Source of the DNA: CAVVZJ01 sp963752755
GTDB lineage: Bacteria; Planctomycetota; Planctomycetia; Isosphaerales; Isosphaeraceae
Direction of reading: 5' to 3'
Length of the DNA: 64,000 nucleotides
Assembly: GCA_963752755.1 (NCBI GenBank)
Contig: CAVVZJ010000004.1
Span: forward strand, 1-64,000
Shown here: positions 57,307-64,000 of the stretch, piece after piece
How positions within the stretch are numbered: position 1 is the first letter of the stretch
Layout: every line of letters starts with the position of its first letter
Made by a program: the position numbers and the translations under genes
Notes under the pieces: generated by a model
What the model saw: only the letters and a program-made list of their open reading frames with translations
The model's database searches: none
Told to the model about the DNA's origin: nothing

Positions 57307-60300
57307 ATGAAGCTTGCCGACCGACTTTTGCCGATTCTTCTGACGCTCGCGGTGGTCGCTCAGGTCCACGCCGGGGATGTCGTCGTGAAGCCGGGCCAGG
57401 GCGTCGAACGGGAATTCGCGGTCGAGGCCGGTCGCACCTATCGGCTTCTGGTGGCCTTGCGGAGCCGGACGCCGAGGCCGACCGACCGGGCAACCGTCGC
57501 GCTGAATGGTCCCGGCGGCGATCGCCTGGTCAAGACCCTCCATCCGGGCGACCCCGATTCTTACCTTCCTTACCGGCCTTCGCAGACCGGCCACGCTCAG
57601 ATCACGGTCCGCGTGGACGATCGATCCCCAGAGCTTCCGATCTTCCTCGACTGGTCCCGGCTCCCGGTCGACGCCTCCCACGCCCCTGCGATCGAGGCCG
57701 AGCCGAACGACGACTGGCGGCACGCCAACCCTCTTGTCCTCGGCCGCGACGTCTACGGCTCGGCCGACGACGTCGATTATCTCGACAACCCGAACGAAGG
57801 CCGTTCGGGGCTCGACTGGTTCCGGTTCGAGGTCGATTCGGACCGAGCCCATCCTCGTTTACTTCCAGCTCGACCTGCTCGACCGCGACATCTCGGCGAA
57901 CCTGCGCGTCTATCTCCGTCGACCTCGACCGGCCAGACCGATTCCCTACGAGACGGGCAAGGACCCGATGGAGATCGTCCACGACCGCGAGCGCGAGCGC
58001 TACTCGAAGCACATCAGCCGGACGTTCACGAAAGGCATCTACTACCTCCAGGTCAACGCCAACCACCCGAGCTACATCCTCCGGACCCGCGTGCTGCCGG
58101 TCCCGCCCTATGACGACCCGCGCCAGGCGGTCGAGGCCGGGATGCACTACATCATGAACGTCGGCGACGCCTGGTTCGCCCAGGTTCCCCGCGAGGGGAA
58201 CATCTACGCCCGCGCCGACAACCTGCACGACACCGCCACACGCTGCACCGCCTGCCACCCGTCCAGCTTCTCCACCGAGGCCAACCTCACCGCCCACCGA
58301 TTCGGCTACCCGATCCGCTCGAAAGACAAATTTTCAGTATGTGATCGACCGACTCTCCAACTCGATCACCCCCCTCTACGGCGACGACGGCCTCTACTGG
58401 CAGCGTTACATCGCGATCCCGCTCCAGTCGCAGGGCAAGCAGGGGCGGTGTCCTGCTCGACTTCGAGCGCGAGGTGTCGGGCCAGCAGACCGCGCACCTT
58501 CCAGCGATTCGGCCCGTTCCTCCGCGACGCGTGGGCCGGAGCGTCGGAGCTGCCGGCCGACGAGGTGAACGGCGTCGTCCCGCTCGACAGCAAGTTCGGT
58601 TTCGCCTGGCGCGACTGGCGCGTGCCTCGACGCGATGGCCCGCCGCGGCGGCGGACCGGCCTACCACGATGCCGCCGCAGAACATCGCCGCGATCTGCTC
58701 GCCGACCCGCCGCCGACACGCAGATCGAGACGCTTCAGGACCGCATCCACCGCCTCTACGCCTGGTGGCTCGATCGACATCGAGACGCATGCCAGCCGGA
58801 TCAAGCGACGAGACCGGTGCGCTGCTGGCCCTTCAGAACGAGGACGGCGGCTGGCATGAGGTCGACTCCAGGCCCGGCCCGAGCGCGGTCTACACGACGG
58901 GGCAGATCGTCTGGACGCTTGCTCGAAGTCGGCCTACACGCAAGAACGACCCGCGCGATCGCGAAGGGCCTCGACTACCTGCTCGCGACAGCAGCAACCC
59001 TTCGGCGGCTGGTTCCAGACGACGACGCATGAAAACTTCCGCACGCCGATGCGCGAGACGCGCTACGCCGTGATGGCCCTGGCCCGAGGCCTATCCGACG
59101 GGTCCCGGCCTGACCTCCTGGGGCAATCGCGACGAGGCCCCGGCCCGCTTGCCGCGCACCGATTCGCTCGTCCACACGCTCGACGATCTGGAGAACCTCT
59201 GGGACGTCCCCGAAGCCGACCGTGCCGCGTTTGCTCGCGCGATCATCCCCTTGCTCGATCATGCGGAGCCGCTCGTCCGCGCCCACGCCGCGGCGTGCCT
59301 GGGCCGGCTCGGCCAGCGCGGAGGCGGTCGCGCCGCTGGTCGCACCGGCTCGCCGATCCGTCGAAGATCGTCTGGCGAGCCGCGGCCTGGGCGCTGCGGC
59401 GGCTCGGCAACGCGGGCGTTGGGCGTCGACGCCATCGTGGCGGCCTTGCAGAGCCGCGACCCGCTCGTCCGCCGCGGCGCGACGCGGATCTTCGCCTACC
59501 AGTTCCACGGCATGGACGACCGCCCCGACGCTCGCCCATCGACTTTTGCTCCTCGCCGACGACCCCGACCTCTGGACCCGCCTCCAGGCCCTCAAGACGC
59601 TCCGCCAGTGGTTCTACCGCACGTCCGACGCCACCCTTCAACGCCGGATCATCTTCGCCTACCTCTGCCCGGATGGCCGACGAAACCGAGCCCGTCGTCC
59701 GCAAGAACCTGAGCCGAGGGCCTGTACATCATGCTCGACGAGAACCTCGGCGGCGGCGTCAGCCTCCAGAAGAACATCGCGCAATTGCCCGAACGAATGC
59801 GCCCCGGCATCCTCGCCGCCCGGGCGGAGTGTCGAGCGTGACGGTCTTGCTGAAGCCCGCTGCTCGCAGCCCTCGACTCGGGCAACGCGCGTCAACGCGC
59901 CGGCGTTCTCCGGTCGTTCGACGGCTCGTTCTTCCAGGGACGTTTCTACGCGCGTCGACCGACCAACATGATCGACGTCGGCAACGACCGCGAGTTCGGA
60001 TTCCTCTACGAGCCGCCCGCTGACTTGCTTGATCGCACGTTCGCTGCCGTCTTCGGCTCCGAGATGGACGCCGAATCGCGTCGCCAGGCGATTCAACTCG
60101 CCCGCTTCTTCCTTGTCCCCGGCCGGACGGCGAGCCCGTCCATTCAGATGGCGCTGCTGCAAGCCCTCGACGATCCGGATGCCAGCGTCCGCGATGCGGC
60201 TGCCGGGGCGGTCGGTGAGCTGAGCCTGCGAGGCGTCTCGTCGAATCCGGAACTCCTGGCCGAGGTCGTCCGACGGCTTCGGGGCACCGAGGCATCCGCG

Positions 60301-61848
60301 TTGGCGGTCGTCCGCGCTCTCGTGCGACAACCCGACCTGCTCGCCGAGCCCGAGGTTCTCGCGGCCCTCAAGGCACGCCTGCCGGGCGAATCGGCCGCTC
60401 GCATCCTCCGGCCGGTGCTGGACCGGCCCGAGTTCACCGATGCCGAGGTTCTCGACATTCTGACTCGCGGATGGGAGCGCGTTCGCGAGCCGACCGAGCG
60501 GCTGGCCCTCATCGAGGTGCTGCTGGCCAGGCGTTCGCTGATCGATGTCGAGGAGCCGTCCGAAGCCGTCAAGGACCTGCTCCGCGCCGCGGTGCATGAC
60601 CCCTCAGCCCTGGTCCGCGAGCGGACGCTCTCGGCCTTGCAGCGGCTGGAACGTCTCTGGTCCGGTCGCGCCTCGGCCTTGCTCGTGCTCTCCGCTCTGG
60701 CCGATGATACGCCCGCGATCCGTCGCCTCGGTCTCGGCCTGGCCGGGACGCGACCGCGGTTCTGGGAGCGTCCCGATGCCCGCGAGTCCCTGCTGCGATT
60801 GCTGGTCGATCCCGATGGCCGGGTTCGTGAGACGGCGCTGACGGTGGTCGAAGTCGATGCGATGCTGAAAACGTCCCCCGAGATTGCACGACGGATCAAG
60901 GCCCTGACCGCCGACCCGACGTTGAAGGCTCGCGCCGAGGCCGCGTTGAGGGCCGGCGGCTTCGAACCCGCGGAGATCGAGGCCGACGTCGCTCTCGCCC
61001 GGCCCCGCTTGCTGAGCCTGGCGACCTTCCGCGAGAAGGTCAACCCGATCTTTTACCGCCTCGGCGACGACGGCTACTCGTGCGCCCGCTGCCACGCCAA
61101 CCACTCCATCCTCCGGATCGCGGAGGCCGATCCCGCCCGTGGATTCACCGACGAACAGGTGATGATCAACTACAATTCCGCCCTCAAGGTCGTCAACCTC
61201 GGCCACCCGGAATCCAGCCTGATCCTCCGCAAGCCTCGCAGCCCGCAAGGGCAGGGGGAGGCCGACCCATCGAGCCCGACCGGCCTGACGCACGTCGGCG
61301 GCCCGCGATGGGAGGACACGGAGCACCCGTCCTACCAGGCCATCCTCAGCTGGCTCCGCGAGGCGACCGATGCCGCCCACGCCTTGCCCGCCGATCTCCA
61401 CCTCGAAGCCGATGGCTATGCCCCGGACCACCCGCCCAGGTCCGCCGGCGACGGCGACCTCGGCACGTTCTGGATCACCGAGAATGTCGGTGCGCGGCCC
61501 GATTACCCCCACGAACTGACGCTCGACCTTGGCTCCGTCCGTCGCGTGGACGCCTTGCTCTACGTCCCCCGCCAGGACCGCTCCGAAGGCCGAGTCAAGG
61601 ACTTCGTGATCACGCTCTCAATCGACGGCCGGACCTGGTCCGAGCCCGTCGCCCGCGGTCAATGGCCCGATGACCCCGCGTTCCAGTTCGTCGCCTTGCC
61701 GGGACGCCCTGCGCGTTATGTGAGGCTCGGCGGCCGGAGCGAGGTGGGCGGCCGGCCGTTCATGGCTGTGGCGGAATTGACGGTTGATGCTCCCGTCGCC
61801 TCGCATCCAGAAGCGGCTGCGAGCCGCGAAGCTGAGGAGGGTCCGTGA
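57307..61848 (+). pseudogene. Cytochrome-c/HEAT/discoidin-type protein, heavily frameshifted in the first half
   Basis: A large exported protein. A signal peptide (LLPILLTLAVVAQVHA) begins at ATG 57307 behind GGGAGCG, followed by beta-rich sequence (VVVKPGQGVEREFAVEAG). A heme site CTACH lies in RCTACHPSSFSTEA and a second, CARCH, in YSCARCHANHSI. Between them is a long helical-repeat region (IIPLLDHAEPLVRAHAAACL, ALQALDDPDASVRDAAAGAV quoted as LLQALDDPDASVRDAA) and at the end a discoidin-like domain (LTLDLGSVRRVDALLYV, ARYVRLGGRSEVGG). About ten indels lie between 57840 and 59965; from 59968 the frame is intact. Corrected length is about 1510 residues. It resembles planctomycete cytochrome proteins paired with DUF1501. 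Confidence 0.85.
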
Positions 61849-63155
61849 TGGCCTCCAATCGGGATCTCCTGAGCGATAACAGCCGCCCTGCCGACTTCAA
61901 TCCGTTCGCCCCGCCCGCGTCGGAGGCCATCCCGACCCGGCGGCCCGCGATGGTCGCGGACAGCGCGGCGGTCGAGCCGGTCGGCCCCCTGGCCGTCTCG
62001 GTGCATCTTTCCGACGATGACGTGGCCGACTTCCTCGCCTACCATCATGGCCGCCGCTCGCGACTCGGGCCGATGGTCCGCGTGAGCCTGCCGATCGTGG
62101 CGGTGGTCGTGATCATCGATCTGGCCCTCTGGCGATCGGGCCGGTTCGATGTGGCGACCTTCACCTTCAGTCTTGTCTGGCTCCTGACCGCGCTGTCGCT
62201 TTTCCCCTGGCTCTGGCGTCGTCAGCTCCGCAAGCTGGCTCGTCGCGGCGGCCCACGCGGTGAGCACGCCATCGAGATCGGCCCGGGTGGCCTGGTGGGC
62301 CTGGCGCAGGGCAAGCCCGCCGTGCGGCGGTCGTGGGCGGTCGTGACCCGGATCGTGTCCACGGAGAAACACCTATTCTTTTACGTCTCCGATCCGGACG
62401 CCGAGATCGTCTCCGTCGAGATCGTCCCTTACCGCGAGTTCGCCACCCCGGAAGACGCCGCCACGTTCCTCAACGCCGCGCGACGCTGGAAGGAGTCGGC
62501 CTCGCGATCCGCCCCGGTGCCGTTCGCCGAGGACGCCGGACCCGCGATCGTTCCCGCGTCCGAGTCTCTCTCCGTCACCTTCGAGGCCAACGAAGCGGAC
62601 CGCCGCCACGCCGCCCGCTCGCGACGGCGGGCCCTGAATCGCGAGCATCGCCTGGTGGCCCTGTGGACCCTCCTGAGTTTCTTCTGGACCGCCTGGCTCG
62701 GCTACCATCTCTCCCAGGCGGCCGATCACCCGCTCGGACTCGTTCGAGACGACACGATCCCGGAACTCGCCCTCTTCGGATTCATGCTCTGCATCACGCT
62801 CTCGGGACTCTGGACCTCGATCCGACATTACCTCCGTCGTCGGGTCGTCGAGTCGCGCGGGCCGATCACGTTGGCGATCAGCCCCGAGGGTTACACGCTC
62901 CGCGACGCCAATGGCTCCCGGCACCTGTCGCAGTCCTGGGCGGCCGTTCCCGGCGTCGGTTCCGACGAGCGCTACCTCATCCTCGCCTATCAGGTTCTCG
63001 ATCCCCGCCGCGGCATGACGCTCAATCATTTGATCCCGCGTCGTGCGTTTCCGACGCCGGAGGCGGCGGAATCCTTCCTGGCCTCCGCGCGTCGATGGCA
63101 CGCCGTCGCCCACGGTTTGCCCGACCCGGCGTCCGAGACCGCGTCGGGCTCCTGA
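61848..63155 (+). CDS. Membrane protein with two YcxB-like domains
   Basis: A 435-residue protein. Each half has the same plan: a start strand pair (VSVHLSDDDVADFLAYHHGR; LSVTFEANEADRRHAAR), two membrane helices (SLPIVAVVVIIDLALW and VWLLTALSLFPWLW; LVALWTLLSFFWTAWLG and ELALFGFMLCITLSGLW) and a soluble C-terminal domain ending in the FATPEDAATFLNAARRW or FPTPEAAESFLASARRW block. This is a tandem duplication of the YcxB-like unit. ATG 61848 overlaps the stop of the cytochrome gene (TGATG), so the two genes are coupled. Its role is unknown. Confidence 0.82.
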   Translation: MASNRDLLSDNSRPADFNPFAPPASEAIPTRRPAMVADSAAVEPVGPLAVSVHLSDDDVADFLAYHHGRRSRLGPMVRVSLPIVAVVVIIDLALWRSGRFDVATFTFSLVWLLTALSLFPWLWRRQLRKLARRGGPRGEHAIEIGPGGLVGLAQGKPAVRRSWAVVTRIVSTEKHLFFYVSDPDAEIVSVEIVPYREFATPEDAATFLNAARRWKESASRSAPVPFAEDAGPAIVPASESLSVTFEANEADRRHAARSRRRALNREHRLVALWTLLSFFWTAWLGYHLSQAADHPLGLVRDDTIPELALFGFMLCITLSGLWTSIRHYLRRRVVESRGPITLAISPEGYTLRDANGSRHLSQSWAAVPGVGSDERYLILAYQVLDPRRGMTLNHLIPRRAFPTPEAAESFLASARRWHAVAHGLPDPASETASGS

Positions 63156-63283
63156 GCCCCGGTCTTTCGGTTCGGGACCAGAAATCGGCGGGGTTGATAG
63201 GTGACAGGCCGACCCGTTCACGCGATAATTCGGGCATCCGTCGTCACGTCCCGATCCGCGACACCCCGGGAGCCGAGAGTGCC

Positions 63284-64000
63284 ATGAACCGACCGAACGC
63301 GAAGCGTTGCCCGCGTGCGAATGCCACCCGACGCGCCTTCCTCCAGTCGGCCTCCGCCACCGCCGGACTCGCCGCCCTCGCGACCGCCCCGACCTTCGCA
63401 CGCCACGTCGGACCCGACGATCAGAAGCGGCTCGAAGGGCTCGGCATCCCCGGCCCGTTCCCCGGCCGCGTGGTCGAAGTCCAGCATCCCGGCTCCTGCC
63501 CCGGCGGCACGCCCGACCCCGAGGCCGTGCGCCGGATGGTCCGGCACGGGATCGGTGCTCTGACCGGCATCGAGGAACCGGTCGAAGCCTGGCGCTCGAT
63601 GTTCGAGCCCGGCGACGTCGTCGGCATCAAGGTCAACCCGGTCGGCAACCCGCTCGCGATCAGCAACTACGCCACGGTTCATGCCCTCGTCGAAGGGCTC
63701 GAGTCAGCGGGTGTCAAGCGCAAGGACATCATCGTCTTCGAACGCTACAAGGACGCCTTCCTCGATTCGGGCTACAAGGACCACCTCCCCGACGGCTGCC
63801 AGTGGGACTGGGCCGCCGAGACCTACACCGAGCCTCAGCTCGACATCGAACGCTACGACCCTGACGTCTTCGTCGAGCTGCCGATCGTCCACGCCAAGCC
63901 CGGCATCCACAACCCGAAGGACGAGCGCACTCGCCGCTCCCACCTCTCCAGGACCGTCACTCAGCGCGTCAACAAGATCATCGGCATCCCCGTCCTCAAG
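63284..64000 (+). CDS. DUF362 protein with Tat-type leader, partial
   Basis: The first 239 residues of a protein that continues beyond the window. The leader RRAFLQSASATAGLAALATA is twin-arginine-like and should direct export. The DUF362 region follows: FPGRVVEVQHPGSC, MFEPGDVVGIKVNPVGNPLA, LVEGLESAGVKRKDIIVFER, FVELPIVHAKPGIHNPKDE quoted as LPIVHAKPGIHNP. Such domains often sit with ferredoxin-like parts, which would lie outside the window. ATG 63284 is at the start of homology. Confidence 0.85.
   Translation, partial: MNRPNAKRCPRANATRRAFLQSASATAGLAALATAPTFARHVGPDDQKRLEGLGIPGPFPGRVVEVQHPGSCPGGTPDPEAVRRMVRHGIGALTGIEEPVEAWRSMFEPGDVVGIKVNPVGNPLAISNYATVHALVEGLESAGVKRKDIIVFERYKDAFLDSGYKDHLPDGCQWDWAAETYTEPQLDIERYDPDVFVELPIVHAKPGIHNPKDERTRRSHLSRTVTQRVNKIIGIPVLK

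Noticed and set aside
1..64000. CRISPR array, tRNA or rRNA genes
   Set aside because: No regularly spaced repeats and no cloverleaf or rRNA-like sequence was found by reading.

Overview
The window looks like chromosomal DNA of a planctomycete, most likely from the Isosphaeraceae/Gemmataceae side of the phylum (inference). The signs are very high GC; DUF1501 and DUF362 proteins with Tat-type leaders; a secreted giant starting with the LEPR-XLL-like motif LERLEDRRLL; a protein combining CxxCH cytochrome, HEAT-like and discoidin-like domains; and an exosortase/EpsI exopolysaccharide locus. No tRNA, rRNA or CRISPR array was seen.

Layout. 1-3.8 kb: an IS66-type element (tnpA, frameshifted tnpB, tnpC) with an extra passenger gene inside its terminal repeats, then an inverted 120-bp remnant of a related element. 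3.8-8.0 kb (minus strand): a four-gene accessory module of Trypco1-like protein, trypsin-like protease, C-terminally anchored membrane protein and a broken TPR protein resembling the post-NB-ARC part of STAND proteins. An IS5-family element with a TAA target duplication has cut the 3' end of the membrane gene. 8.5-10.6 kb: a frameshifted DUF1501 gene followed by a second, diverged copy of its 3' end. 10.7-20 kb: intact housekeeping-like genes (ExeA-type ATPase, TlpA-like lipoprotein, polyprenol-phosphate mannosyltransferase-like GT2, a zinc-knuckle/acyl-carrier fusion, SirB1-like protein, split transketolase). 20.7-25.7 kb: a 1263-residue anchored TPR protein and a methyltransferase.

26.3-50.9 kb is one large exopolysaccharide locus. 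On the plus strand: exosortase, Wzz/BY-kinase chain-length regulator, EpsI, initiating sugar-phosphate transferase, O-antigen-ligase-like protein, hexapeptide acyltransferase, four glycosyltransferases and a deacetylase-like protein. On the minus strand, converging on it: a Wzm/Wzt-type ABC exporter, a GT4-GT9 fusion, two more glycosyltransferases and a methyltransferase. Many of these genes are interrupted by single-base indels while homology continues across frames, and start/stop overlaps (ATGA, TGATG) show the original operon structure. Together they would build, modify and export a surface polysaccharide, with the exosortase/EpsI pair possibly sorting proteins to the envelope.

51.9-64 kb: a 1418-residue secreted malectin/G8-like protein, an unknown conserved protein, a large heme-binding HEAT/discoidin protein heavily frameshifted in its first half, a duplicated YcxB-like membrane protein, and the start of a DUF362 protein running off the window.

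Indels are clustered (about 27-35 kb and 57.8-60 kb are dense, 15-26 kb and 52-56 kb are clean). From sequence alone I cannot tell draft-assembly errors from real pseudogenes, so genes labelled pseudogene should be read as frameshifted as given.
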